NCBI GenBank assembly: GCA_003164785.1
Contig: PLUE01000047.1
Span: 1 to 64,000, forward strand
Direction: 5' to 3'
DNA length: 64,000 nt
Source: Gammaproteobacteria bacterium
Lineage (GTDB): Bacteria > Pseudomonadota > Gammaproteobacteria > Steroidobacterales > Steroidobacteraceae
Position numbers and translations under genes: made by a program. The number at the start of each line of letters is the position of its first letter. Position 1 is the stretch's first letter. This document shows positions 12,613 to 22,832 of the stretch, one piece after another. The notes under the pieces are model-generated. The model was not told the origin of the DNA and searched no databases. It saw only the letters and a program-made list of their open reading frames with translations.

Positions 12613-13066
12613 TCAGTGCGACGTTGCAGTCCTTTCGAGCGCGCCGTAGCTGCCACCCAACACCGCGCCCCAAATCAGATGCAGCATGAGCGTCATCACG
12701 GGGGCCATCATGCCGAGGTTCATACCGAACAACCCGGCGCCGGACATGGGCATCGCGATCACCATCATGAGCAGCCATGCGCACACGGAAAAGACCAAAC
12801 CCTTGACCAGCGGGCTCTTGCCTGGCAACGATTTGTACAATAGCGCAAACAGAGCTCCCCATAGGACGGTGCCGATCATGAAGTGAATGACCCAAACCGA
12901 CCATCGGAGTGTCCGGCATACCCATCCGCTCGTGGGCCATGCTGGACAGCATGTGCACTGGATTGAGTGCGGGCATAATGCCCATCATCGATTTGCCGAT
13001 CATCAAAATCGACAAAACCACGGTGGCAATGAAGCCCGCGATCATGGCGCGTAAGTAAGTATTCAT
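12613..13066 (-). pseudogene. DUF6789-like small membrane protein, apparent frameshift
   Basis: MNTYLRAMIAGFIATVVLSILM..MPDTPMVG continues in a different frame as WVIHFMIGTVLWGALFALLYKSLPGKS..; switch near 12890. Confidence 0.65.
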
Positions 13067-13142
13067 AATTTCTCCATAAAGGTATCGATGAAAGGGGCGC
13101 GTCTTGGGAGCACATCGTGCCTCCCAAGCCGTGTTGTTTCGC

Positions 13143-13652
13143 TCAGTCTTTTAAGTATTCCTGAACCATCTCTCGACCGCGATGAATGCGGCTCTTCACC
13201 GCTGCGCGCGTCAGGCGCAGCTGCTCGGCGATGTCGGTGATTGACAGCTCCTCGAAGTCGCGCAGGATGATTGCTTCGCGGTATTTTGGCGGCAGCGACT
13301 GGATCGCTGCCGCCAGATCGGATTGCAGATCGGGGTGATCCGTATAGGCGAAAATCGGATGCTCGGGCTCCGGCAATTCAACCTCGCCGCGCATCGCCCG
13401 CAGCAGCCGGTGGCACTCCCGGCGCACGATCGAAAAGGTCCACGCGGGGAATGCGGCGAGCGTGCGCAACGCGCCAATCCGCCGGTAAATGAGTAGCATG
13501 GATTCCTGCACGGCGTCATCCGGGTCTACGCCATCGGCACATTGCGACCGGGCAATACGGCGCAAATCCGGCTGGCAGACGGCCAACAGCTGAGCAACGG
13601 CGACGAGATCACCGCGGCGCGCGTCCTCCACTAGCTTCGGGTCATGTGGCAT
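13143..13652 (-). CDS. ECF sigma-70 family factor (RpoQ-like by context)
   Basis: DPDDAVQESMLLIYRRIGALR (region 2), LPPKYREAIILRDFEELSITDIAEQLRLTRAAVKSRIHRGREMV (region 4). Confidence 0.93.
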   Translation of the reverse strand: MPHDPKLVEDARRGDLVAVAQLLAVCQPDLRRIARSQCADGVDPDDAVQESMLLIYRRIGALRTLAAFPAWTFSIVRRECHRLLRAMRGEVELPEPEHPIFAYTDHPDLQSDLAAAIQSLPPKYREAIILRDFEELSITDIAEQLRLTRAAVKSRIHRGREMVQEYLKD

Positions 13653-13712
13653 AAGGCACTTCTTGCAATGTTTTCAATGATAGAGCGATTACAGGTCCGC
13701 CATTCTCACCCG

Positions 13713-13742
13713 ATAGAGCCAACGGCATCCGAAAAGGATTCA
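13713..13742 (-). promoter_or_regulatory. Putative ECF-type promoter of the sigma gene
   Basis: TGAATCCTTTT-N13-CTCTAT, same geometry as 16593-16622; about 60 nt upstream of the ATG. Confidence 0.65.
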
Positions 13743-14014
13743 TTAAAGTCAGGGGCATGCTCGTCTTCTGACCTCCACGACGCGACGCCGGCGGCATCGA
13801 CGCTCGGTTGTCGCACCCGCGTTCGGCCAAATGGGTCGGATCTTCCCATACGCGCTTTTCTCTCGTGCCTTGGAGTGTCCGGGCTGATACTGCGTGAGAA
13901 AGATTTCCTCGCCGGCCCCGGGCCGCGCATTATTTCTCCACGGACTTCCGATGTATTGGGGGCGAATCTGTTCGCACATCACCTTTCCCGCGGCCTGACA
14001 GTATCTAACGCGGC

Positions 14015-14036
14015 GGCCGGCGCTGTGGCGCCGGCC
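14015..14036 (-). terminator. Strong inverted repeat downstream of the DoxX gene (possible terminator, no U-tract)
   Basis: GGCCGGCGC-TGTG-GCGCCGGCC, perfect 9-bp stem with 4-nt loop. Confidence 0.4.
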
Positions 14037-14092
14037 AAAGTCCACAATTGCGCAATCAAAATTGGAATCCATCCTCTCTTGAGCACGCGCAC

Positions 14093-14614
14093 CTAATGCA
14101 CGCTTTCCGCCGGCCTCGCTCGCGTGCCCCTGATCGCGCTCGACCAAACCCACGCGATGAGGCGGTCGATTGACAGTGCACCGGAACCCCAGGCGATAAT
14201 CGCCAGCAGCATCATCGCCCAGATTTTGTGATCGTCGAAGTCACTGCCGATCAGACCGGCCCAGAAGCCGTGCGGCCACAAATCCGGATAGGACACGACC
14301 GCAATGACGTTGTAAATGAAGAGGAACACTGCCGCCAGCCGGCCGCCGAGCCCCAGCAACAGGAACCATGGCGCGATGAGTTCGATCCACGTGCCGAGGA
14401 AGGCCGCCACGTTGCCGGACAACAAGGGTACGCGGTATTCGTTGTTGAACAGATACAAAGTGCCGGTCGGGTCGCTGAATTTCACGACGCCAGCACGCCA
14501 GAACGCGAGCGCCACCCAGACCCGAAACAGCAGTAGCGCCAGGGGCCCCAGGGCCGACAACGCTGTGGCCAATTGTTGGTAGCGAGCGTCGACATGACTC
14601 ATCCAACGGTTCAT
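14093..14614 (-). CDS. DoxX family membrane protein (GigT-like)
   Basis: LLLFRVWVALAFWRAGVVKFSDPTGTLYLFNNEYRVPLL..; last gene of the bufferin-like operon. Confidence 0.87.
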   Translation of the reverse strand: MNRWMSHVDARYQQLATALSALGPLALLLFRVWVALAFWRAGVVKFSDPTGTLYLFNNEYRVPLLSGNVAAFLGTWIELIAPWFLLLGLGGRLAAVFLFIYNVIAVVSYPDLWPHGFWAGLIGSDFDDHKIWAMMLLAIIAWGSGALSIDRLIAWVWSSAIRGTRARPAESVH

Positions 14615-15396
14615 ATCGAGCGATCCTGTTCGTAATATTCCACGATCAACCCTTGCGCAAGCAGATCGCGTAGACAGGGTTCTAGATCGAAATTCGCGTC
14701 GTGAGCGGTAGCGGCGCCCCAAGCGGCGGCGACATCGCGCGCGGCGCTCAGGGCTTCGATGCAGGTGTAGGTCGCCGGGTCGACTGCGGCCATGCTGACC
14801 TCTCCACCGTCGCGCCACAGCAGCACATGGTCAGCGCCGTCATCGGGCCGGGGCGGCGGGTCCGTCGGCGATTGGCACCATCGAAAGACACTCAGCACAG
14901 CGTACGAGCTATGCAGCTGATGCAGGCTCGGATGCAGGCGAATCCGGAGGCACTCCGGCGGCACCGCCGCTGCCGCGGCGCTCGCGCTGGCTCCCACGGG
15001 TTGTGCGTCCGCCGCCAGCGCAGTCATTTGACGCAGCCAGTCCAGTCGGGCGACGTCGGCGAGATAGTGCAAGTGCGCGACTTCCGGCATATGGGCAATA
15101 AACTCAGCCATCGCGCCACCGAATTGCTGCAAGTTACCGCAGGTCGACGGATATCGCTCGCGATAGCGGCCCGCCAAGATCTCAAAGAATTCATCGCCGA
15201 CCAGGGGTCGCACCGTCGGGTAGCTGTCGCGCAAAGCGGCGATCTGCGTGCCGGCGGCCGAGTGACGGTAGATGCGCAGGCGCGCCGATGGATCGAGTCC
15301 CGCACCGTCGATGTACGCCGTCACGGCATCACCGCCCCCCATCAGCGCGGTCGCGAAACTTCGCTGCAATTCACGCAAGCGCGGCAAGGCCAGCAT
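14611..15396 (-). CDS. DUF2063 family protein (BufC/HvfC/GigB-like)
   Basis: LRELQRSFATALMGG..LRIYRHSAAGTQIAALRDSYPTVRPLVGDEFF; overlaps the DUF692 gene. Confidence 0.88.
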   Translation of the reverse strand: MLALPRLRELQRSFATALMGGGDAVTAYIDGAGLDPSARLRIYRHSAAGTQIAALRDSYPTVRPLVGDEFFEILAGRYRERYPSTCGNLQQFGGAMAEFIAHMPEVAHLHYLADVARLDWLRQMTALAADAQPVGASASAAAAAVPPECLRIRLHPSLHQLHSSYAVLSVFRWCQSPTDPPPRPDDGADHVLLWRDGGEVSMAAVDPATYTCIEALSAARDVAAAWGAATAHDANFDLEPCLRDLLAQGLIVEYYEQDRSI

Positions 15397-16237
15397 GCAG
15401 CCTCTCCTCTGCGCGCGCGGCTTCGGCCAGCAGCACCTCCAAATCGGGAATATCCTGATCCCACTCGATCAACGTCGGTTGTGCCCCACACAGCTCAAGC
15501 GCCGCGTCGTAGAGCGACCAGACCTCATCGGACACTGGGCGACTATGCGTGTCGATCAAAAGCGGCGCCGCTAGGTTGGTTTTGCGGGTGAATCCCGCCA
15601 AGTGAATCTCGCGCACCGATGCGTGCGGCATGGCGCGCAAATAGGTCTGCGGATCGAAGCCGTGGTTAACGCTGTTGACGTAGACATTATTCACGTCCAG
15701 CAGCAGGCCACAGCCGCTGCGCCGCACGAGCTCGTCGACGAAGGTCCATTCCGGCATCTCGGCGCCCTGGAAATTTAAGTAGCTCGACACGTTCTCAACG
15801 AGAAATTCGCGACCGAGCGCGTCCTGCACCTGCCCTATGCGTGACACCATCAGAGCCAGCGCTTCCTCGGTGTATGGCAGAGGTAATAAATCATTCAGGT
15901 GGGTGCCATCGATCGCTCCCCAACAAATATGATCGGAAATCAACGCCGGATCATAGCGCTCGACCAGTCCGCGTAAGGCGGAGAGATGGTCGATGTCAAG
16001 TTCATCGGCCGAGCCGAGCGACAAGCCCACGCCATGAAAACTCAACTGGTAATCGATGCGGATCCGCGCGAGTGCCACATGCATCGCACCACCGGCCGCG
16101 AAATAGTTTTCACTGTGTACCTCGAACCACGGCACCGGCGGCCGTTCGGCGAGGACACGCTGTATGTGGGGTGCGCGCAGCCCGATCCCGGCCGCTGCCG
16201 GGATCGGATGCTGCATTGGGCACAGCAGCGCAGTCAT
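15371..16237 (-). CDS. DUF692 family multinuclear iron RiPP maturase (BufB/MbnB/HvfB/GigA-like)
   Basis: GIGLRAPHIQRVL..WFEVHSENYF, HGVGLSLGS, SDHICWG, VENVSSYL, LLLDVNNVYVN, EIHLAGF. Confidence 0.93.
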   Translation of the reverse strand: MTALLCPMQHPIPAAAGIGLRAPHIQRVLAERPPVPWFEVHSENYFAAGGAMHVALARIRIDYQLSFHGVGLSLGSADELDIDHLSALRGLVERYDPALISDHICWGAIDGTHLNDLLPLPYTEEALALMVSRIGQVQDALGREFLVENVSSYLNFQGAEMPEWTFVDELVRRSGCGLLLDVNNVYVNSVNHGFDPQTYLRAMPHASVREIHLAGFTRKTNLAAPLLIDTHSRPVSDEVWSLYDAALELCGAQPTLIEWDQDIPDLEVLLAEAARAEERLHAGLAALA

Positions 16238-16245
16238 ATCGACGT

Positions 16246-16536
16246 TCAGTCCTTGCTAGCCGGGGTCGTCGAACCGCCAGCGATCTTCTCGCACAGGCCC
16301 GCCGGCACAGCGACGAAGGAGTTCGGATCGCGCGCCTTTGCGTCTTGACCGGCACAGGAATGTCCCGGTGCCTTGCAGTCGTTCTTGTGCGCCGCGTTAA
16401 TACCGTAACACTTGGTCATATTCATGTCGCCCGCCTTCATCGCGTCCGCAGCGTTGGCGGCGGTCGAGGTGATTGAGGCGAAGCCAAGGGTCAGGGCGCC
16501 CATGAGGGCAGTTTTTAGCATTTGCTGAGTATTCAT
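16246..16536 (-). CDS. DUF2282 / bufferin-type RiPP precursor (BufA1/GigP-like)
   Basis: Signal peptide then [47 protein letters not shown] (four conserved Cys); GGAGA RBS before ATG 16536. Confidence 0.92.
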   Translation of the reverse strand: MNTQQMLKTALMGALTLGFASITSTAANAADAMKAGDMNMTKCYGINAAHKNDCKAPGHSCAGQDAKARDPNSFVAVPAGLCEKIAGGSTTPASKD

Positions 16537-16592
16537 ACGTCTAATCTCCATTAGGGCTGGTTATCGGGCATCGGAATCAATCTCGTACCGAC

Positions 16593-16622
16593 ATAGAGGC
16601 CTCTCCGGGTCAAAAGGATTCA
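16593..16622 (-). promoter_or_regulatory. Putative ECF-type promoter of the bufferin operon
   Basis: TGAATCCTTTT-N13-CTCTAT, identical boxes and spacing to 13713-13742; about 57 nt upstream of the ATG. Confidence 0.65.
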
Positions 16623-16798
16623 CACACGATCGAATAAATCTTTCAGTCTATTCGAAAGCGGCAAGCGGTCTCGATTGGTGACGGTTACGATGGCACTTTA
16701 GGTGTGTTCGACGTGCTCGTATGTACGGCAGCGCACTGAGGAGACTTGTGCGGACACGAGTCGCGGCTGCATGCCTTTGGCTTTCCCGTGAACGCTCA

Positions 16799-17250
16799 TC
16801 ACTTCGGCGACCCTACCGCGGGATCTTCTCCAAGCGCCGCACGAAAGTCTTGAAACTCCGGCGATTCATCGAGCAGATGGCCCGCAAGTGTGCGCAGGGT
16901 ATCGACCTCGACGAACCGAAGGCGAAACGCGCTCGGCGTGGAATTGAACCAGTCACGCTCGGCGTCATTTGTGATCTGAGTGATGGTGAGCACGGCAATT
17001 CAACTTCAACCAGCGGAGCGATCGCCGCGCGCATCGCATTCACCTGTTTTTCCGAGATCAGGAAGCACTGCTTGGCCAGCGCCAGGGTTTCGGTGTTGAG
17101 CAGACCCAAAGCCGCGTTGAACGAGGTTTTCGTCGTGTTGAATATGCCTGGTTCGCTACCTATGAAGGGGCGGAGAGATGGGCGCCTCGACGACGTCGGG
17201 TCACGCATGAGAACGCTGCCACAGCGATACGGGCATCCGACCAGTCTTGC
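16799..17250 (-). pseudogene. Decayed hypothetical gene (frameshifted)
   Basis: Protein-like LGLLNTETLALAKQCFLISEKQVNAMRAAIAPLVEVELP continues in another frame as VLTITQITNDAERDWFNSTPSAFRLRFVEVDTLRTLAGHLLDESPEFQDFRAAL. Confidence 0.4.
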
Positions 17251-17709
17251 TGGGGAGGAGGCGGTCCGCGGCGCTGCTTCGGACGGTCTTTTGCCACGGA
17301 ACAGCTTTGGGGCAACCGTTTTCCGGGCGAATTCGGTGCGTGCGAATCCAAAACGGCTTCCCAACCCTCTAAGTAGTAGCGCTGGATTTTCCGGTGATTG
17401 GTGCGTTTGTGTGCCCAGGTCTTTGGATTACGAGAAAAATGAATGACTTATGCTACTTTACATGGTGCTGATCAGAGTTGCCGTTTGCCGATGCCCGTTC
17501 GGCGCTGGCGTCATTACCCACTTTTGCATGCTCACGTACTGCGCTGCGGATAGCGCCCGGGGCAACGTCGTCGGCACTTCGCCGACTACCATACCCGGCG
17601 ACAATGACTCTGCAATGGCGCGCCGCAGACGTGACTGTTTCCAACCGCTAACCCGTTCCTCCACATCGCCGGGCAGACATATGACTTTCGAGACTACAGG
17701 GGACATACG

Positions 17710-20016
17710 TTGAAAACGCCATGGGTCGCGGCCGTCCTATGCGCAGCAACCTGCAGCTCAACACTCTACGCGGCTGACAGCGTCGGATCCGGCAACGAGG
17801 GCTTGCAAGAAATCATCGTCTCCGCGCGCAAATTCGAAGAACCGCTGGAGCGCGTTCCGGAGAGCATGACCGTCTTTACCTCCGACACGCTCACCGCGTT
17901 GGACATCCGGTCGTTCAACGATTATGCGACCAAGAGCGCCAATGTCGCCTTTGGCTACGGATCGGGATCGACGGGCATTTCAAACGCCCGGACAGTCTCA
18001 ATCCGCGGTATTGCGGGGCAGAACCTCTTCGGCATGGCAGGTGCCGTAGGCTTCTACATCGACGACACCCCGGTGCCGGAGGCCATCGATCCACGAGTCA
18101 TTGACCTAGATCGCGTTGAGATTCTAAAGGGGCCGCAAGGCACCCTGTATGGAGAGAGTTCCCTTGCTGGGAATGTGCGCCTGATCAGCAAGAAGCCGGA
18201 CCTGAACCGCGACGATCTGGCCGCCAGTGCCGACGTGGGACTCACATCGGGCGGTGGGAGCGCCGATGGCGGTGGGGGCGTGGTTGCCAATCTCGCCGCC
18301 GTGCCAGGCATACTCGGCGTACGCGTGGTGCTCTTCGCCAATCACGACGCAGGGTATCTCACTCGGGCTTTTCCATCCCCGTCGAGCCCCGGCGTCGGCG
18401 ATCCGTTTCTCGACGTTCCGCGAACCCGCATCGGTGACCAGGGTGCGCAAGCCACGTACGGAGGCTCCATCAACGTCCTGCTGCATGCATCCGATGCGCT
18501 CGAGGCTCGAGTCCGCGTGATGTTCCAGAACACGGAGCAGCACGGATTTGCTGCGACATTTGCTCCGCTGCCGGCGTTCAACCCCGAGTATACGATCGAC
18601 CGGGCCTTTGACATCCAACCTTATGCGATCGATCGGTGGGTATTGCCTTCGCTCGACGTCACCTATCGCACCGGTCTCGTCACCATACAATCGTCAACGA
18701 GCTACTTCTATCGGCGCAACAGCGACATCGAGGACTCGACCTACGGTACGCAGCAGATCTTCCGGGGATATTACGGGGTGAGTAATCTGCCGAATCAACC
18801 CTTCCTGTGGGACCAAGAGCACCGGCACAATCAGATTTCGGAGGAACTGCGCGCCACCTTCGAACCAAGCCCCACCCTCACGGGCACCATCGGCGCCTTT
18901 GCCTCCCGCACGCACTCGACCCTCGCGATTCCGCCGACATACGCCACCGGCCTGGTTGCCGCCACCGTCGGCAATACGGTCGTCGGACCATGGCCGAACG
19001 ATCTGATCTGGACTGACTACAATCCTGCGACGCAAGACGATGTCTCGCTCTTTGGCGAGGCGCAATGGCACTTTACTCCGCGCTTCGCCGCCACGCTGGG
19101 TGCGCGGCAATATTGGCTGCATCAGACGACGGATTTTACGGCCAATGGTTTCAACAATTTCGGGGCAACATTGAGCGATCCCCAGCATAGTCACCAATCC
19201 GGGTTCAACCCGCGACTTGGTCTGTCGTACCAGGTCACGGATGCGACGATGGTCTATGCGTCTGCATCCGAAGGCTTTCGCGCCGGGGCCGCTCAGCAGT
19301 ACCTGCCGTTCTGCGCAGCGCCAGCGTTGCCCGCTGATGCCATCACTCATCTGCGCTCCGATTCCCTCTGGAGCTACGAACTGGGTGTGAAGTCCCGCCT
19401 GCCCTCAGGTGTAATTCTCTCGGCGGCCGCGTTCCACATCGACTGGAAAGACCTGCAGCAGCAGGTAGCACTACCCTGTGGCGCCTACTTCGACATCAAT
19501 GGTCGACGTGCGCGCGTCGATGGCGGCGAGTTCGACGTCGCGGGTCGATTGGGCCCGTACGTCGAGATCCACGGAAGCGGAGGCATCGAACACACCTCTG
19601 TCACTGAGCCCGGAGCCCTTGCACTGGTCGGCGTCACACCGGGATCCCGCATCTTGGGGACTCCGTAGTGGAACGCCTCGCTCGCGATCGTGGCGCACTT
19701 TCCGCTCTCGGACTCCCTCGAGGGATTTACGGAGCTGGATGATAGCTATACTGGCAACAGTCAGTCGCTCCTCAACGGCGGGAACGGATTCCTGGCGACG
19801 CGTGCGGGATATTCCCTGGCGAATGCCCGCGTCGGCGTGCGGTACGCGATGACCGAGGTCTCGCTCGGCGTACACAATCTGACCAACGCCAAGCCAAACC
19901 TCGGGGATATCGGCTATGTGGGCTACGCACAGTACACGGCAAATGGCACCATCATTCCGCAGGTCGCCACGTTGCAGCCATTGACTGTTCTGCTGCAGCT
20001 GCGGTGGAGCCTTTGA
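17710..20016 (+). pseudogene. TonB-dependent outer membrane receptor, interrupted by one in-frame TAG at 19666
   Basis: Plug LQEIIVSARKFEEPLERVPESMTVFT.., VEILKGPQGTLYGESSLAGNVRLISKKP; barrel continues in the same frame after TAG to LTVLLQLRWSL*. Confidence 0.85.
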
Positions 20017-21146
20017 AGCGCATCGTACTCGTTGGCGGCGGACACGCTCATCTGCTGGTGCTGCGCCAAATAGCCCGTTGCAAGCCCCCAGACGTTGAGG
20101 TAACTCTGCTCAGTCCGAGTCGGTGGCAGTATTACTCCGGCATGTTGCCGGGCTGGATCGCCGGGACTTATCGTCGGGAGGAGTGTCGGATCGACCTTCA
20201 GGCGCTGTCCGCATCGGCGAATGCCTGCTTTCTGGAAGACGGGGCTTGCGAAATCCACGCTGAGGACCGCACCGTTGGTACCACCACAGGCCGGCTACTG
20301 CAATATGACTTCCTGTCGCTGGACATTGGCAGCGAAACCGCCTGTGACAGTCTTCAGCCCCTGGGTGCGCCTCTGCTGCCGGTGAAATCCCCGGATTTTC
20401 ATCACCGATGGGAAGAATTCATCAAACTTTGCCGGATGACTCCCGCCTTCTCGGCGGCAGTCGTTGGAGCAGGCGCCGCCGGCGTTGAACTCGCACTCGC
20501 GGTGCACACCGGGCTGCTCAAGGTCAGGCCTGATGTTCGAGTCACACTCATCTGTGGACCGGACGGCCCCCTGGATCAACTGGGCGCGTCGGCGCAGAGT
20601 ATCGCGGCCAAGTTTCTTCGCCACGCCGGAATCGAAATCGTCTATCAACGCGTGGTCGGGACAGCCGAAGGCGTGAGAATGCCCGACGGTCGGTCGATCG
20701 CGGCGCACTGCGTCCTCGCAGCCACCGGGGCTAGGGCTCCGGCCTGGCTGGGGCATTCGCGCCTCGGGCTCGACGTCGATGGATTCGTGGCCGTCGACGA
20801 TTGCCATCGCAGCAGAACGCATCCGAACGTCTTTGCCGCCGGTGATGTCTGTTCCCGTGATTCAGGAGCGATCCAGAAGTCGGGCGTGCAGTCCGTGCGC
20901 TTAGGACCTGTTCTGGCACATAACCTCCTGGCTGCCGCCCAGGGAACGCCCCTTCGCGCCTATAAGCCCCGCCGCCGCTCACTCTACCTCCTGTCGGGCG
21001 CCAATGGGTCGGCCATTGCATGCTGGGGCACCTGGTGCAGCTCCGGCCGCTGGGCTTGGCGGCTGAAGGATCAGATCGACAGACGCTTTATCCGTCAATT
21101 CCCCCGATTACCGGACACCATCGCAATTCCGTCTGCATCCATCTGA
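20004..21146 (+). CDS. FAD-dependent pyridine nucleotide-disulfide oxidoreductase (NDH-2/SelD-N-like)
   Basis: RIVLVGGGHAHLLVLRQIA, AAVVGAGAAGVELALAV, VFAAGDVCSRD; GTG start overlapping the receptor 3' end. Confidence 0.85.
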   Translation: MEPLKRIVLVGGGHAHLLVLRQIARCKPPDVEVTLLSPSRWQYYSGMLPGWIAGTYRREECRIDLQALSASANACFLEDGACEIHAEDRTVGTTTGRLLQYDFLSLDIGSETACDSLQPLGAPLLPVKSPDFHHRWEEFIKLCRMTPAFSAAVVGAGAAGVELALAVHTGLLKVRPDVRVTLICGPDGPLDQLGASAQSIAAKFLRHAGIEIVYQRVVGTAEGVRMPDGRSIAAHCVLAATGARAPAWLGHSRLGLDVDGFVAVDDCHRSRTHPNVFAAGDVCSRDSGAIQKSGVQSVRLGPVLAHNLLAAAQGTPLRAYKPRRRSLYLLSGANGSAIACWGTWCSSGRWAWRLKDQIDRRFIRQFPRLPDTIAIPSASI

Positions 21147-21183
21147 TGCTGCAATTAAACGTCCGAGTGTTGCAGCCGGGTTT

Positions 21184-21276
21184 TTGCCAATTTCACCCGG
21201 AAACTCAGGGTTCACTGTCTCGGCGGACCGTGCCACAATTGGGGAGAGCACGGCTCACTCCCACTCGATCGTCGCC
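21184..21276 (+). repeat. Direct repeat copy B / putative attachment site at the guaA 3' end
   Basis: About 22 bp within the guaA 3' end plus about 70 bp downstream; 74/93 identical to 5521-5613. Confidence 0.8.
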
Positions 21277-22832
21277 GGCGGCTTCCCCGAAATGTCGTAC
21301 ACCACTCGCGAGATGCCCGGCACCTCGTTGATGATCCGATGCACGACGCGATCCAGGAATTCGTACGGCAGCCGTGCCCAGCGCGCCGTCATGAAATCGA
21401 TGGTCTCGACGGCTCGCAGCGCAATCACGTAATCGTACCGGCGCCCATCGCCCATCACCCCGACGGAGCGAACCGGCAGGAACACGGCGAACGCCTGGCT
21501 CACCTTGTCGTACAGCTCATGCCGGCGCAACTCTTCGATGAAAATCGCGTCGGCCCGTCGCAGGACGTCGGCATGCGACTTGTGGATCTCCCCCAGAATG
21601 CGCACGCCGAGCCCCGGCCCGGGGAACGGGTGCCGATGCACCATCTCGGCGGGCAGGTCGAGCGCGAGGCCGAGCTTGCGCACTTCATCCTTGAACAACT
21701 CGCGCAGCGGCTCGAGGAGCTTGAGCTTCATGTGCTCCGGCAGCCCTCCGACATTGTGGTGCGACTTGATGACGTGGGCCTTTCCCGTTTTCGACCCGGC
21801 CGACTCGATGACATCCGGGTAGATCGTGCCTTGCGCCAGCCATTTCACGTCTTTCAGCCTGGTTGCCTCTTCGTCGAACACCTCGACGAAGACGCGGCCG
21901 ATGATCTTGCGCTTCTTCTCGGGATCCGCTTCGCCGGCGAGCGCGCTCAAAAAGCGCTTCTCCGCATCGACGCGGATGACGTGCACGCCCATGTGTTCCG
22001 CGAACGTCGCCATCACCTGATCGCCCTCGCCGAGGCGCAACAACCCGTGATCGACGAACACGCAGGTGAGCTGATCACCGATCGCGCGATGCAGAAGCGC
22101 CGCCAGCACCGACGAGTCGACGCCGCCCGACAAGCCCAACAACACCTTGTCGGCGCCCACTTGGGCGCGGATCCGCGCGACGCCATCCTCGATGATGTTG
22201 CCGGTGGCCCAACTCGCCGCGCAGCCCGCGATCTCGCGGACGAAGCGCCGCAGTATCTCGGCGCCCTGCAGACTATGGGTCACTTCAGGATGGAATTGCA
22301 GACCGTAAAAATGCCGCGACTCGTCGGCCATGGCTGCCAACGGCGCATTGTCGCTGGCAGCGATCACGCTGAATCCCGGCGGCACCGCCGTGACGTGGTC
22401 GCCGTGGCTCATCCACACGTCGAGCACGCGCGCACCCGCGGCGTCGCGGTTGTCCTCCAGGCCATCCAGCAACCGGGATGCCGTCGTCGGCCGGATTTGC
22501 GCCGCACCGAACTCGCGATGGGTGGACAGTTCCACCTGGCCGCCGAGTTGCGCGGCCATGGTCTGCATGCCGTAACAGATGCCGAGGACGGGCACGCCCA
22601 TCTCGAAAACCACCTGCGGGGCCACATGGCCTTTGACGTCGTACACCGACTCGGGACCGCCGGACAGAATGATCGCCGTCGGCGCGAAGCGCGTGATGGC
22701 ATCGTCATCGACATCGCAGGCATAGATTTCCGAGTACACGCCCAATTCGCGCACGCGGCGGGCGATCAACTGGGTGTACTGGGCGCCAAAATCGAGGATC
22801 AGGATTCGATCAGCATGAATGTCGGGCATCAA
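21255..22832 (-). CDS. guaA: GMP synthase (glutamine-hydrolyzing)
   Basis: [48 protein letters not shown]-term PPATIEWE*. Confidence 0.98.
   Translation of the reverse strand: MMPDIHADRILILDFGAQYTQLIARRVRELGVYSEIYACDVDDDAITRFAPTAIILSGGPESVYDVKGHVAPQVVFEMGVPVLGICYGMQTMAAQLGGQVELSTHREFGAAQIRPTTASRLLDGLEDNRDAAGARVLDVWMSHGDHVTAVPPGFSVIAASDNAPLAAMADESRHFYGLQFHPEVTHSLQGAEILRRFVREIAGCAASWATGNIIEDGVARIRAQVGADKVLLGLSGGVDSSVLAALLHRAIGDQLTCVFVDHGLLRLGEGDQVMATFAEHMGVHVIRVDAEKRFLSALAGEADPEKKRKIIGRVFVEVFDEEATRLKDVKWLAQGTIYPDVIESAGSKTGKAHVIKSHHNVGGLPEHMKLKLLEPLRELFKDEVRKLGLALDLPAEMVHRHPFPGPGLGVRILGEIHKSHADVLRRADAIFIEELRRHELYDKVSQAFAVFLPVRSVGVMGDGRRYDYVIALRAVETIDFMTARWARLPYEFLDRVVHRIINEVPGISRVVYDISGKPPATIEWE

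Larger units (their letters stand above)
5614..21254. mobile_element. Putative guaA-targeted genomic island (integrase not found)
   Basis: Bounded by the two direct-repeat copies; contains accessory cargo and several decayed genes. Confidence 0.6.

Noticed and set aside
16721-17446. 241-aa plus-strand ORF
   Set aside because: Low-complexity Arg-rich translation with no family resemblance; minus-strand fragments look more protein-like.
5614-21254. Search for an integrase, transposase or relaxase to drive the proposed island
   Set aside because: None recognisable among the ORFs; the only tyrosine recombinase in the window is housekeeping xerD at 51275-52231.
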